A stretch of DNA of 61,738 nucleotides from an uncultured Clostridia bacterium (lineage in GTDB: Bacteria; Bacillota; Clostridia; Christensenellales; Borkfalkiaceae), in NCBI GenBank assembly GCA_947630705.1, contig CANRIK010000009.1, positions 1 through 61,738 on the forward strand, in the 5' to 3' direction. Both the position numbers and the translations under genes were made by a program. The notes beneath the pieces were generated by a model, which saw nothing but the letters and a program-made list of their open reading frames with translations, was not told the origin of the DNA and ran no database searches. This document shows, in pieces, positions 25,946 through 35,671 of the stretch. Positions within the stretch are counted from its first letter, which is position 1. Every line of letters begins with the position of its first letter.

Positions 25946-27769
25946 TTATTCGACGGTAACGCTCTTTGCGAGGTTTCTGGGTTTGTCCACGTCGTTGCCG
26001 CGCAGTACGCTCATATAATAGGCGAGAAGCTGCAAAGGAATGACCGAAAGGCTGGCAGAAAAATACGGCTCCGTTTCGGGAATAACGAATTTATAACCGT
26101 CAGCAGAAATTTTCGGATCGCTCGTAAATACGACCGCCGTTGCCCCTCTCGTCTTTGTCTCTTCAAGATTGCTCATTGTCTTTTCGGCCGTATCGGGCTG
26201 GGAGACGACGGCAATTACGAGAGTTCCGTTTTCTATAAGACTTATCGTTCCGTGTTTGAGCTCGCCCGCGGCGTACGCTTCGGAATGAATATAACTTACT
26301 TCCTTCAATTTAAGACTGCCTTCCAAACTTACCGCGTAGTCAATGCCTCGGCCGATGAAAAAGACGTCGTTCTTATTCGAGACAGAGGCGGCAAAGCGCT
26401 GGATACTCCTCTTCTTGCCGAGAATCTCCTGCACCTTTTCGGGAAGCGCGTTCAACTCCGCAATGAGCGAAGAATATCTCTCGGCAGACAGCTTTTTTCT
26501 CGCTCTTGCAAAGCGCAGTGCAATCAGATAACCGGCAATAAGCTGCGCCGTATAAGCCTTGGTAGTGGCCACGGAAATTTCCGGACCGGCCTTTGTGTAG
26601 AATACTTTATCGGCCTCTCGCGCTATGGTAGAGCCAACCACGTTGACTATGGCAAGCGTGGAAAGTTTGCGGCTCTTTGCAAGCCGGAGAGCGGCAAGGC
26701 TGTCGGCCGTTTCGCCCGATTGACTTATAACCACAAACAACTCGCTCTTGTGCAAAACGGGGTCGCGATATCTGAATTCCGAAGCGAGCTCCACGCGCAC
26801 CGGAATACAGACGAGCCGTTCGAACACGTACTGCATGACGACTGCGGCATGATATGCCGAACCGCACGCCGCTATAACTATGCCGGAATACTTTTTTATC
26901 TCCTTGTCCGAAAGTCCCACCGACGACAAATCCACTTTGCCGCGCTTTATACAGCCGTTCAAAGTGTCCGTTATAACTCTGGGCTGTTCGTGTATTTCTT
27001 TCAGCATAAAGTGCCTGTAACCGCCCTTCTCGGCAGTTTCGGCGTCCCATGTTATCTTCGAAACGGTCTTTACTATCTCTTCGCCGTCGATATTGAAGAA
27101 ATTGACCTGTCCCTTTTTGAGGCAAGCTATTTCGGCATTGTCGATATAATAGACGTTCCTCGTATATTTGAGTATGGCCGGCACGTCGGAGGCCAGCATA
27201 CTCTCGTTGTCCGTAACGCCTATTATCATGGGATTGTCTTTACGTACGGCGTATATTTCGCCCACTCTATCCGCAAAGATGACCGCAAGCGCATAAGAGC
27301 CGCGCACCTTTAAAACGAAATTGGCAAGCGCCTTTAAGGGGTCGTGGTATTTTTTATAGTAATAATCCACGAGCTTGGTCGCAACTTCGGTATCGGTGTC
27401 GGAATAGAAGCTGTAACCGCGCCTCGTGAGTTTTTCTTTCTGTTCTATATAATTTTCTATGATACCGTTGTGCACGGCAACAATAGTCTTATCGTCGTTG
27501 CAGTGGGGATGAGCGTTGTTTTCGGTGGGCTCGCCGTGCGTGGCCCAGCGAGTGTGACCTATACCGCACGTGCCGTGCATATTCTTTCCGCCGTTTGTCT
27601 TTTCAACAAGGCAGGAGAGCTTTCCGGCCGCCTTTACGATATCTATTTCCTTTCCGTCGAATATGGCAATTCCGGCGGAATCGTATCCCCTGTATTCAAG
27701 TTTCGAAAGGCTGTCCAAAATTATCGGAGCCGCCTCTTTATCACCTATGTAACCTACTATTCCACACAT
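25946..27769 (-). CDS. glmS: Glutamine-fructose-6-phosphate aminotransferase
   Basis: GlmS makes glucosamine-6-phosphate, the first step to UDP-GlcNAc. The protein of 607 residues begins MCGIVGYIGD, exposing the N-terminal Cys nucleophile after Met removal. It has the glutaminase stretch GHTRWATHGEPT and two SIS domains with VISQSGETADSLAAL and the C-terminal PRNLAKSVTVE. GGAGG precedes the ATG. It sits 26 bp behind glmM in an operon. The glmS ribozyme known from Firmicutes, normally directly upstream of glmS, has no room here, so feedback control must be elsewhere if it exists. Confidence 0.97.
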   Translation of the reverse strand: MCGIVGYIGDKEAAPIILDSLSKLEYRGYDSAGIAIFDGKEIDIVKAAGKLSCLVEKTNGGKNMHGTCGIGHTRWATHGEPTENNAHPHCNDDKTIVAVHNGIIENYIEQKEKLTRRGYSFYSDTDTEVATKLVDYYYKKYHDPLKALANFVLKVRGSYALAVIFADRVGEIYAVRKDNPMIIGVTDNESMLASDVPAILKYTRNVYYIDNAEIACLKKGQVNFFNIDGEEIVKTVSKITWDAETAEKGGYRHFMLKEIHEQPRVITDTLNGCIKRGKVDLSSVGLSDKEIKKYSGIVIAACGSAYHAAVVMQYVFERLVCIPVRVELASEFRYRDPVLHKSELFVVISQSGETADSLAALRLAKSRKLSTLAIVNVVGSTIAREADKVFYTKAGPEISVATTKAYTAQLIAGYLIALRFARARKKLSAERYSSLIAELNALPEKVQEILGKKRSIQRFAASVSNKNDVFFIGRGIDYAVSLEGSLKLKEVSYIHSEAYAAGELKHGTISLIENGTLVIAVVSQPDTAEKTMSNLEETKTRGATAVVFTSDPKISADGYKFVIPETEPYFSASLSVIPLQLLAYYMSVLRGNDVDKPRNLAKSVTVE

Positions 27770-27795
27770 TTCAAGCCTCCGGCTTCATAGCACGA

Positions 27796-29184
27796 TTATT
27801 TGACTTCGTATCCTTTATTTCTTATCACGTCGGTAACTTTTTTCACACATGCGGCACATATGCCGTCGTTCTCCGCCTCAACCATGACCCTTACGAGAGG
27901 TTCGGTGCCCGAACCGCGTACCAATATTCTGCCGCAGTCGCCCAACTCTCTCTCTACTTCCTTTACAGCCCTCACGACGTCCGCGTCGCCGAGAGTCGCG
28001 GCCTTGTCGGAGACTTTGATATTTACAAGTAATTGCGGATAGATCCGAACGGGAGCGCAGAGCTCGGAAAGTTTTTGCTTTCTCGCCAGCATAACTTCCA
28101 TTATTTTGAGACTTGTAAGTATCCCGTCGCCCGTCGTGGCGTACTTCGAAAAAATTATGTGTCCGGACTGTTCGCCGCCCAAACGATTGCCGTTTTCGGC
28201 CATATATTCGTAAACGTACCTGTCGCCCACGGCAGTACGGGCATACTCTATGTCCAACTCGTCCAGAGCCTTGAAAAGACCTATATTGGACATTACCGTC
28301 GTGACTACCGTATTGGTCATCAGCTTGCCGCGAGCCTTCATGTATCTGGCATAAATATAGAGTATCTTATCGCCGTCCACGACTTGTCCGAGCTCGTCCA
28401 CCGCAAGACACCTGTCCGCGTCTCCGTCGTATGCAAAGCCGACGTCGAGCTTCTCGTCGAGAACGAGCTTTTGCAGTCCGCCGATATGAGTGGAACCGGC
28501 GTTGTCGTTTATATTAAGACCGTCGGGAGATGCGTTTATAACGTATACCTTTGCCCCCAGCGCCTCGAACACCGACTTGGCTATATTCCATGCGGAACCG
28601 TTTGCGCAGTCCAGACCTACTCTCATGCCGCGGAAGGAATAAATACCCAAAGAGATGAGATACGCTATATATCTGTTGCGGCCGGAAGCATAGTCTACCG
28701 TCTTGCCTATGCGGTCTTTGAGGGCGTAGGGCGCCTCCTTTATAGTCTTACCGAAAACGGTAACTTCGCCGTCGAGATACTGTTCTACAAGAGAGAGCGT
28801 GGCGTCGTCCATCTTTTCGCCGCGGCCGTTCAACAGCTTTATTCCGTTGTCATAATAGGGATTATGACTTGCCGAAATCATTATTCCGCAATCGAACTCG
28901 TCCACTCTCGTGATATACGAGACGGAAGGAGTAGTCGTCACGTGCAGCATGTATGCGTCTGCCCCCGAGGCCGTGAGTCCGGCAACGAGAGAATATTCGA
29001 ACATATAGCTCGAACGGCGGGTATCCTTGCCTATGACGACTTTGGGAGGGTCGTTCAAGCCGTCGCGGCGCCTTACCTCGCCAAAATACCAGCCGAGGAA
29101 TCTCCCCACTTTGAAAGCGTTTTCCGCAGTTAAGCCGACGTTGGCTTCGCCGCGGAAGCCGTCGGTACCGAAATATTTACCCAT
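27796..29184 (-). CDS. glmM: Phosphoglucosamine mutase
   Basis: This enzyme converts glucosamine-6-phosphate to glucosamine-1-phosphate. The 462-residue protein begins MGKYFGTDGFRG and has the phosphoserine loop MISASHNPYYDNG (Ser105), the Mg-binding FAYDGDADRC, the GEQSGH-type substrate loop (GGEQSGHII) and RGSGTEPLVRVM. Length is typical. The ATG overlaps the upstream stop by one base (TGATG), and AAAGGAAA is the binding site. It is the second gene in an operon with the acetyltransferase-like protein and glmS, covering consecutive steps. Confidence 0.97.
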   Translation of the reverse strand: MGKYFGTDGFRGEANVGLTAENAFKVGRFLGWYFGEVRRRDGLNDPPKVVIGKDTRRSSYMFEYSLVAGLTASGADAYMLHVTTTPSVSYITRVDEFDCGIMISASHNPYYDNGIKLLNGRGEKMDDATLSLVEQYLDGEVTVFGKTIKEAPYALKDRIGKTVDYASGRNRYIAYLISLGIYSFRGMRVGLDCANGSAWNIAKSVFEALGAKVYVINASPDGLNINDNAGSTHIGGLQKLVLDEKLDVGFAYDGDADRCLAVDELGQVVDGDKILYIYARYMKARGKLMTNTVVTTVMSNIGLFKALDELDIEYARTAVGDRYVYEYMAENGNRLGGEQSGHIIFSKYATTGDGILTSLKIMEVMLARKQKLSELCAPVRIYPQLLVNIKVSDKAATLGDADVVRAVKEVERELGDCGRILVRGSGTEPLVRVMVEAENDGICAACVKKVTDVIRNKGYEVK

Positions 29185-29846
29185 CAGTATTTCCTTTCGA
29201 TTACTTTATCGGAGCTCTTCACTATGCAATCCGGCGGATAGACGCCGCGTGCGGAAGTTAACGGATATACCGAAGTCATTCTGCCTATCACCGTGCCGGG
29301 ATTGAGTACGCTGTTGCAGCCGACTTCGACGAAATCGCCCAAAATCGCGCCCAACTTCTTCAAGCCCGTCGCTATCTTAATGTCTCCGCACTTTATTTCC
29401 ACGGGCCTTTTGTCCGCCTTGACGTTGGAAGTTATCGCTCCCGCGCCGAGGTGGCTTTTATATCCCAATATACTGTCGCCGACGTAGTTATAGTGCGGAA
29501 CCTGCACGCCGTCGAATAAAATCACGTTTTTGAGTTCCGTGGAATTGCCCACCACGCAATTTTCGCCGATGAGAGCCGAACCTCTGACGAAGGCGCAGTG
29601 CCTTACCTCCGTGCCTCGGCCGATTATCGTGGGCGCGCCTATATACGCCGTGGGAGATATCTGCGCTTCCCTGTGGACCCATACTCCCTCTTTTATCTCC
29701 CGATATTCTTCGGGCAAAGTTTTGCCGAGCCCGATTATGAAATCCTTTATTCCGGCGACCGCCTGCCAAGGATATTCGAAAGAGCGGATATAGTCTCCGG
29801 ATAAAGTATGCGCAAAATCAAATAAATTATCAGATGAAAGATTCAT
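29184..29846 (-). CDS. Left-handed beta-helix acetyltransferase, GlmU C-terminal-like
   Basis: The 220-residue protein consists of an N-terminal helical part (1-60) and hexapeptide repeats from about 60 (WVHREAQISPTAYIGAP onward). It has the GlmU-type elements YVGDSILGYKSHLGAGAITSN and VEVGCNSVLNPGTVIG. It lacks the uridylyltransferase half of GlmU. With glmM and glmS downstream it probably acetylates glucosamine-1-phosphate to GlcNAc-1-phosphate. The UMP transfer must then be done by an enzyme outside the window. No Shine-Dalgarno sequence is seen; a nested hairpin ends 13 bases before the ATG. Start choice is moderately certain. Confidence 0.85.
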   Translation of the reverse strand: MNLSSDNLFDFAHTLSGDYIRSFEYPWQAVAGIKDFIIGLGKTLPEEYREIKEGVWVHREAQISPTAYIGAPTIIGRGTEVRHCAFVRGSALIGENCVVGNSTELKNVILFDGVQVPHYNYVGDSILGYKSHLGAGAITSNVKADKRPVEIKCGDIKIATGLKKLGAILGDFVEVGCNSVLNPGTVIGRMTSVYPLTSARGVYPPDCIVKSSDKVIERKY

Positions 29847-29859
29847 ATCAACGATTGAG

Positions 29860-29896
29860 ATTTGCCTTCACGTCCGTCCCGAACGGAGCGGCAAAT
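29860..29896 (-). promoter_or_regulatory. Leader hairpin of the amino-sugar operon
   Basis: On the minus strand ATTTGCC pairs with GGCAAAT, and CCGT with ACGG inside it, within a leader of about 73 nt. The outer arm ends just before the ATG, where a ribosome-binding site would be expected but is missing. It may control translation. Confidence 0.45.
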
Positions 29897-29925
29897 GAAT
29901 ATTATTCATACTATACAACGCAGTA

Positions 29926-29954
29926 ATTTTATCATATGTAAGGGGAATTGTCAA
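29926..29954 (-). promoter_or_regulatory. Promoter of the amino-sugar operon
   Basis: TTGACA (29949-29954), 17 bp, TAAAAT (29926-29931) on the minus strand. The rest of the gap to 30153 is AT-rich, with a long T-run at 30100-30110 (minus-strand reading) that may help end the symporter transcript. No gene is seen there. Confidence 0.8.
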
Positions 29955-30153
29955 ATTTTTATATTATAAATAATATAATACCCCGTCTTGCAAGTATTTG
30001 CTGTTTTTTTGGTCAAAAATAACTTAAATACGACAAATTTTGCAAAAAACGGGGGATTAGTGGGATAAACCCACAACCTTAAATAATTTTTTGTCTCAAA
30101 AAAAATTTTCCGGCGCAGTCAGAACGCCCGAGCGAAGCGCTGCCGATTCTCCT

Positions 30154-31647
30154 TCAATCCGCAGTCATACTCTTCTTCCTCTTCAAAGCTCTCGGTCTGG
30201 CCGCAAAATTGACTATCGTCCCCGAAAGGAACACAAATGCGCACGCTCCCCAGCCGAAGGCAAACTGCGCCCAACGGGGATAATCGAGCCCTGCCGAAAG
30301 GTTGAATATTTCCGGCAGAGCGAGCGCAAAAAGCGCCGCCGGACATAAAAACCCCACGGAAATCAGATAAATTTTCCGAGGCATTTTCAATTTTTTACAG
30401 TAGCGGTTTATCTCACACGAAAGCCCTCTTCCCGTCGGAGAGAGTCCCAACGCAAGACATTCGGCTATGCAGAGAATTATAACGTCGTAGAAATTTATGA
30501 ACCTGTCGGCAATCTCCACCGCCATATCCGCCGCCGTGGTCGCGTAAATTATACTTGTTGCGCCGCCCAGAACGCAGACGACAAGCGCCGCCCTCTTGCG
30601 CGGCAAACCGAATTTTTCAAGGAGAGGCGAAAGCGCGGCTTCAAGCATGGAGACTCCGGACTGTACGGCCATAAGAGCAATGGAAAAATAAAAAACGGTT
30701 CCGACTATTCCGCAAGCAACGGGCTCGGGGAAAAGTCCGGCTATCGCCTTCGGATATACGGAAAACGCCGTTATTATGCCGGAGGTTGAGATGGACGACT
30801 GCAATCCGCAGCCGTACACGGTGGTAAAAAGAGCCACCGACGCCAGCACCGATACAGCCGCGTCCGCGGCGGCTATTATGAAAGACATGGGAAAAATTCC
30901 GCATCTCTCGGGGAGATACGACCCATAGGCCGGCATTATCCCAACTGCCAGCGAGAGCGAGAAAAATACCTGACCCAATGCGTTTATCCACAGCTCCGGA
31001 GAGCCGAAGGATTGAAAATCCGGCACAAACAGAGCGGCGAGCGCCTCTCCCGAATTCTTGTAAGACAGCCCCCTCACAGAGAAGAGCGCAAGCAGAGCGA
31101 TCGGCGCAAACACGGTAAATTTTGCGGCGGACGACAGCGAATCGGCTCCCCCTTTCAAGCAGAAAAACATTGCCGCCCAGACTATGCCCACAGTCACGCA
31201 TACGACGGGGGATATACCCGAAATAACGCCGCTTCCGTCGGAGTGCAGAACGTTCTCGAAAAAGTAATTTGCGGAACGCAAAATTTCCCCCGACGCGCAC
31301 GCCGGCAGAATAGTTATTGCCTCCGACAAGAGCCAACCGGCAAGTCCGGCGTATATCACGGCGGTAATGAGCGAATTGGCGCACTGCGCCCAACCCAGAC
31401 GGTCTCCGCCTCGGAAGAGACTGCGCATACATTCGGGAGCGCCGCTTCTGACCTTTCTTCCCAGCGCTATTTCGGCATTGAGAAGCGGAATACCCAACAG
31501 CAGCAGCGAACAGACGTATATGAAGAGAAACGTGCCTCCGCCGTATTTCGCGCACAGTCCCGGGAATCTCAAAGCATTGCCGAGCCCCACAGCCGCTCCG
31601 ACGCTTGCAAGTATGAATTTGCCCTTTGACTTGAATCTTTCGGCCAT
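30154..31647 (-). CDS. Sodium:neurotransmitter symporter family (NSS) transporter
   Basis: The 497-residue protein has 11-12 membrane helices and the NSS signature in helix 1, SVGAAVGLGNALRFP, where Leu replaces the common Trp. Helix 6 has a broken FFSLSLAVGIMPAYGSY-type segment. Bacterial members take up amino acids or indoleamines with sodium. The substrate cannot be told. The start at 31647 is preferred because a longer reading would begin inside the terminator of the upstream operon. No good Shine-Dalgarno sequence or consensus promoter is visible in the 60 bp available. Confidence 0.88.
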   Translation of the reverse strand: MAERFKSKGKFILASVGAAVGLGNALRFPGLCAKYGGGTFLFIYVCSLLLLGIPLLNAEIALGRKVRSGAPECMRSLFRGGDRLGWAQCANSLITAVIYAGLAGWLLSEAITILPACASGEILRSANYFFENVLHSDGSGVISGISPVVCVTVGIVWAAMFFCLKGGADSLSSAAKFTVFAPIALLALFSVRGLSYKNSGEALAALFVPDFQSFGSPELWINALGQVFFSLSLAVGIMPAYGSYLPERCGIFPMSFIIAAADAAVSVLASVALFTTVYGCGLQSSISTSGIITAFSVYPKAIAGLFPEPVACGIVGTVFYFSIALMAVQSGVSMLEAALSPLLEKFGLPRKRAALVVCVLGGATSIIYATTAADMAVEIADRFINFYDVIILCIAECLALGLSPTGRGLSCEINRYCKKLKMPRKIYLISVGFLCPAALFALALPEIFNLSAGLDYPRWAQFAFGWGACAFVFLSGTIVNFAARPRALKRKKSMTAD

Positions 31648-31713
31648 AGTATATTCATATTCTTCAAAGTCGTCATTTATCACGCATATTCCGGCGCAAT
31701 GAGAGCAAAAAGA

Positions 31714-31738
31714 GGCGGCTCCCCGAAAGGAAGCCGCC
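31714..31738 (-). terminator. Terminator of the glk-rex-RND operon
   Basis: GGCGGCT and AGCCGCC arms with an 11-base loop, followed on the minus strand by TCTTTTT, 27 bases after the RND stop. Confidence 0.85.
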
Positions 31739-31764
31739 AAAACAATTCAAATCCCGATATATGT

Positions 31765-34700
31765 TTACTTTTGTCTGCCGTTGGGACGCTTTTCGGAGAG
31801 TCCGTGCACCGCGCAGTAGACGGCCGGTACGAGCACGAGCGTAACCAGCGTGCCTATCAGAAGACCGCCTATCACGACTATGCCCAGAGGCTGCATCAGC
31901 TCCGAACCCTGCCCGACTCCTATTGCGAGAGGTATGAGGGCGAGAATGGTAGTCAGAGTAGTCATAAATATGGGGCGCAGACGCACCTTGCAGGCCTCCC
32001 GAACAGCGTCGAAATGAGCCATTCCCTCATCGTGAAGCTGTTTTATCTTTTCGAGCATGACTATGGCGTTGTTTACGATAACTCCCATGAGCATTATAAG
32101 ACCTATGAACGAGACCACGTTTAGAGTAGTTCCCGTGATCACCAACGCGAGGAAGCCGCCCGTAAACGAGAATGGTATGCTCGACATTATAATCAGCGGC
32201 TTCAAAGCCGAACCGAACTGCACGGCCATCACCGCATACAATAGGAAGAACGATATTACCAACGCTACCGCAAGACCGCCGAAAGCGTCGTTAAGATAGC
32301 TGGATATTCCGCTCTGCTGGAAAGAGTAGCCGCCCTCGGCGTGGCGTTGAAGAACTTCCCCCGCAATCTCTTTCATGCGCGTGCCGGCCGTGCCGGTATC
32401 AACGTTTGGCAGAGTTGCGGAAACGGAAACCATCTTCTTGCCTCCCGAGCGGCGTATGCACGCGTCTACTTCCCGAGGTTCGGATATTTGAGCGACGTCC
32501 GAAAGTTTTATTGTATTCCCCGAAGCGTCATTGCCGACCGTAAAGTTTTTGAGGGATTCTATGTCCGTAACGGAATCCTTGTCGAAGCTGACGTTTACCG
32601 AATATTCCTCTCCGTTTATTTCCGCGGTGCATGCGGTGTAGGAGGCTATGCCTATCCTCAACGTCATAACGAGAGTCTGATAATCCAGCCCGTACTCTGC
32701 CGCCTTTTTCCTGTCGAATACTATGTCCGTCTGCAACTCCTTCTCGGCGGCGGAAGATTTTACGTCCTTGAAGCCGTTGTCTTGCAGTTCCTTGATGATT
32801 TCCTCGGCAATGTCCACGAGCGCGTCGTTGTCCTCGCCGAGTACGGTAACAGACAAATCGTCGGTGCCGGAGGTGAGCGAGGCCACCACTCCGTCTATCT
32901 CTTTTACGCTCATACCGCTCCGCTTTTCGGCCCTGTCGGCGTCGTCCTCCGCCATTTTCCGTATCTTCTGCACCACTTCGTCGGTGCCGCGGTTGGTATT
33001 CAACTGTACGGTTATTATGCCCGTATCGGTGAGCGCAAGCAGTCCGTTCTTGCCCACGCTCACGGAAATATAATCTATATTATCCTTTAATTCCGATTCT
33101 ATTTTTGCGGCAAAGTTCGCCACGTCTTTCTTTATATCTTCCAGCGAAGCTCCGGCCTCGTAAGTTGCGGTAACTTCCAACTGTCCCTTGTCTATTGAGG
33201 GAAGGAACTCCGTTCCCGTCAAAAACAGCATGCCTATGCTTGCGCCGAATATTATTATCGCCGATAAAATGGGAATTATCTTATGCTTCAAAATAACGGG
33301 AAGAGCCCTTCCGTAGAAAGAGGTGATCGCCGTCATTATTTTCGGCTCTTTTAAAGCGGCAAGCTTTCTTTTGAAAGACCCCTTCTTTACGGGAACGGTC
33401 TTTTCTTCGGGCTCCGCGCCGTCCTTGCGCTCCGCTTCCGGAAGTCCGTCGCCGACAACGTATTCGGGCGAGCTCTCGTTTGCCGTAACCTCTTGACTTA
33501 AATTGTCGGAGTTTTGGGCTATACCGTCGATTGAAAGCTGTTCCGCGGCGGACCGTCCCGTCGGCAAATCGCGCGAGAGCCTGCCGCCCTTCAACATTCT
33601 CTTATCGTTGCAGAATATGGCGTAGAGAGTGGGAATTACGGTGACCGCGACAATCAGCGAGAACACCAGCGAGAATATTACGGCGAACGACAAGTCGGTG
33701 AAAATTTCGCCGGTGAGTCCGCCGGAGAAGATTATGGGTATGAACACGCACACCGTCGTAATCGTGGAGCCGAAGAGCGCTCCGCCGACTTCGGTAGTTC
33801 CGTCCACGGCCGCCTCGAACGCCGTCTTATCCATATCGCGGTGTTTCGAGACGCTCTCTATGACGACTATGCTGTTGTCAACGAGCATGCCTATGCCCAC
33901 GGCAAGGCCGCCGAGGGAGACCATATTCAGCGTTATGCCCATCAGAGACAGACAGATTATCGCCGCCAGCACGGAGAGCGGCATGGTTATTGCTATTATC
34001 AGGGACGTCTTTATTTTTTTGAGGAATACGAATATGACGAGAACGGCAAGCGCTCCGCCTATAAGCATGCTTATGAGCACGTTAGAAATGCTGTCGGAAA
34101 TGAACTGCGACTGATCGTCCAAGAGCTCTATTCTTATTCCCAGCTCTTCCGCGGCGTTCCCCGTAAGATAATCCTTATAAACGTTCTTTACGCTTTCCAC
34201 AACCGCGGCGGAATTGGCGCCGTTGGCCTTGTATATCTCTATGGTAGTGCCGGCTATTATCTGCGGCATCGCGCCGTCGCCGAAATAGACGTACGAGGAG
34301 TACTCTTCCTCCTCCGTTACCGTCGCCACTTCGGATACGTTTACGACTATATTTTCATCTCCGCTCTTTAAAATTATCTCCTTTATGAGGTTGTCGGAAA
34401 AATTTCCGCCCTGACCCTGAATTTGACTTTTTATAAAACTGAAATACAGAGGCGTATTCGCGAAAAGTTGAGCCGCTTGGGGATAGTCTATATTGGCTCT
34501 ATTGTTATATGTTTCGTCATCTTCGTCCCTTTGCCTCGGGAAAAACGCCATAATCCCGTCACGTATTTTGTCGTGCACCGACTTGAACGCAGACGAGGGA
34601 ATCTCCAACGGCATATTCTTTATGTCGTCTTCGGTCTTTATTTTGGAGTTGTTCTTTACCTGCACGCTCCTTTCGCCTTCGGTAAGGTCGCCCAAAGGTA

Positions 34701-35322
34701 TATCCAACGCGCCGTAGGAAAAGGCCTGCACTATGACGGGAGCAATCAGTTCCAGCCCTTTCTGGGGGCGAATTGCCCAAATCTTTTCGGCTCCGCCCTT
34801 TATTTCCACTTCCTCCACGCCGTCGATAGCCGAGAGGCGCGCAGACAGCTCCTTTGCCGCAGTATGGGCGTTGTCAAGTCCGTTTTCGCCGGAAGAAGTA
34901 ACGGAGAGCACGGCGAGAGCTTCGGCGTTCAGATCGATATCGTAGACGTCGCTCGTTATTCCGTCGGGCAGTCCCAGAGAGGGCAGCTTCCCGATTATTT
35001 CGTTCTCCTTTTCGGAAGTGTCCGTGCCGTAGTCGAAGGAGAGCACAACAGCGGAGAGATTATCGTACGAATAGCTGTTTATATCGGTCACTCCGCCTAT
35101 TGCAGAGAGACCGTCCTCTATCTTTCCAGTGACGTCCTCTTCCACCGTCTGCGCGTTGGCTCCGGTATAAATAACCTGAACGCAAACCATGGGGACGTTG
35201 ATGTCCGGCAACAGATTTATGGGCATACGGATAGTGGAGTACACTCCGAACGCCAAAACAAATACGACGATCAGGACTATTGCCACAGATTGTCTTATTA
35301 TAAACGAGAAAAATTTTTTCAA
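31765..35322 (-). CDS. RND-family efflux permease
   Basis: The 1185-residue protein has the RND layout of twelve membrane helices and two large external domains. The N-terminus (FIIRQSVAIVLIVVFVLAF, then PINLLPDINVP) and the helix-4 acidic residues in AVGIGMLVDNSIVVIE match AcrB/SwrC-type proton-driven pumps. It is 130-150 residues longer than usual, mainly because of a hydrophilic, low-complexity stretch of about 90 residues between the two halves. A TTG start overlaps the stop of the upstream small gene (TTGA) behind AGAGAGGG. No adaptor or outer-membrane channel gene is present, as in monoderm bacteria such as Bacillus with SwrC. The substrate may be drugs, lipids or lipopeptides. Confidence 0.92.
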   Translation of the reverse strand: MKKFFSFIIRQSVAIVLIVVFVLAFGVYSTIRMPINLLPDINVPMVCVQVIYTGANAQTVEEDVTGKIEDGLSAIGGVTDINSYSYDNLSAVVLSFDYGTDTSEKENEIIGKLPSLGLPDGITSDVYDIDLNAEALAVLSVTSSGENGLDNAHTAAKELSARLSAIDGVEEVEIKGGAEKIWAIRPQKGLELIAPVIVQAFSYGALDIPLGDLTEGERSVQVKNNSKIKTEDDIKNMPLEIPSSAFKSVHDKIRDGIMAFFPRQRDEDDETYNNRANIDYPQAAQLFANTPLYFSFIKSQIQGQGGNFSDNLIKEIILKSGDENIVVNVSEVATVTEEEEYSSYVYFGDGAMPQIIAGTTIEIYKANGANSAAVVESVKNVYKDYLTGNAAEELGIRIELLDDQSQFISDSISNVLISMLIGGALAVLVIFVFLKKIKTSLIIAITMPLSVLAAIICLSLMGITLNMVSLGGLAVGIGMLVDNSIVVIESVSKHRDMDKTAFEAAVDGTTEVGGALFGSTITTVCVFIPIIFSGGLTGEIFTDLSFAVIFSLVFSLIVAVTVIPTLYAIFCNDKRMLKGGRLSRDLPTGRSAAEQLSIDGIAQNSDNLSQEVTANESSPEYVVGDGLPEAERKDGAEPEEKTVPVKKGSFKRKLAALKEPKIMTAITSFYGRALPVILKHKIIPILSAIIIFGASIGMLFLTGTEFLPSIDKGQLEVTATYEAGASLEDIKKDVANFAAKIESELKDNIDYISVSVGKNGLLALTDTGIITVQLNTNRGTDEVVQKIRKMAEDDADRAEKRSGMSVKEIDGVVASLTSGTDDLSVTVLGEDNDALVDIAEEIIKELQDNGFKDVKSSAAEKELQTDIVFDRKKAAEYGLDYQTLVMTLRIGIASYTACTAEINGEEYSVNVSFDKDSVTDIESLKNFTVGNDASGNTIKLSDVAQISEPREVDACIRRSGGKKMVSVSATLPNVDTGTAGTRMKEIAGEVLQRHAEGGYSFQQSGISSYLNDAFGGLAVALVISFFLLYAVMAVQFGSALKPLIIMSSIPFSFTGGFLALVITGTTLNVVSFIGLIMLMGVIVNNAIVMLEKIKQLHDEGMAHFDAVREACKVRLRPIFMTTLTTILALIPLAIGVGQGSELMQPLGIVVIGGLLIGTLVTLVLVPAVYCAVHGLSEKRPNGRQK

Positions 35323-35603
35323 GACCCCGACCCTCTCTTTTTTAATTTGGATATTGTTACGGTCGCCACGGCGAGACATATCAGCGCGCCTATAACCGTA
35401 AGCGCGGAAATCCCTCCGGTCACCACTACGCCTGTAAGAAGCGCCACCGGATCGGTTTCCGCCAAATTGATTCCGTACGCCACCGATATGAAGATTATCA
35501 AGGCGACAATGGCCGCGACCGAAATAATTACAAGTATTTTAACCGCGGTCAAGCATTTTTTCAGACGCGCTATCCTGCGCTTTTCCGTCTGTTCCGTATC
35601 CAT
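35319..35603 (-). CDS. Small two-helix membrane protein coupled to the RND pump
   Basis: A 94-residue protein of no recognised family. It has a basic N-terminus (KRRIARLKKC), two membrane helices (about 20-46 and 56-84) and a basic tail (SKLKKRGSGS), so both ends should face the cytoplasm. Its stop overlaps the TTG of the RND gene, so the two are translationally coupled and probably made in fixed ratio. It could be an accessory subunit of the pump, comparable in idea to AcrZ, but shares no visible sequence with it. GGTGA precedes the ATG. Confidence 0.7.
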   Translation of the reverse strand: MDTEQTEKRRIARLKKCLTAVKILVIISVAAIVALIIFISVAYGINLAETDPVALLTGVVVTGGISALTVIGALICLAVATVTISKLKKRGSGS

Positions 35604-35625
35604 AATTCACCATTTTTTAAAATCA

Positions 35626-35642
35626 AGCCGTTCCGAACGGCT
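35626..35642 (-). terminator. Weak hairpin between rex and the RND pair
   Basis: AGCCGTT and AACGGCT arms around a 3-base loop, followed by TGATTTTAAAA on the minus strand. It may cause partial termination, lowering pump expression relative to glk and rex. Confidence 0.5.
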
Positions 35643-35671
35643 ATATCGCACAAAAATTAATTATTTAATTA

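Noticed and set aside
29847-29919. glmS ribozyme
   Set aside because: Only about 73 nt of leader, without the ribozyme core, and it precedes the acetyltransferase gene, not glmS.
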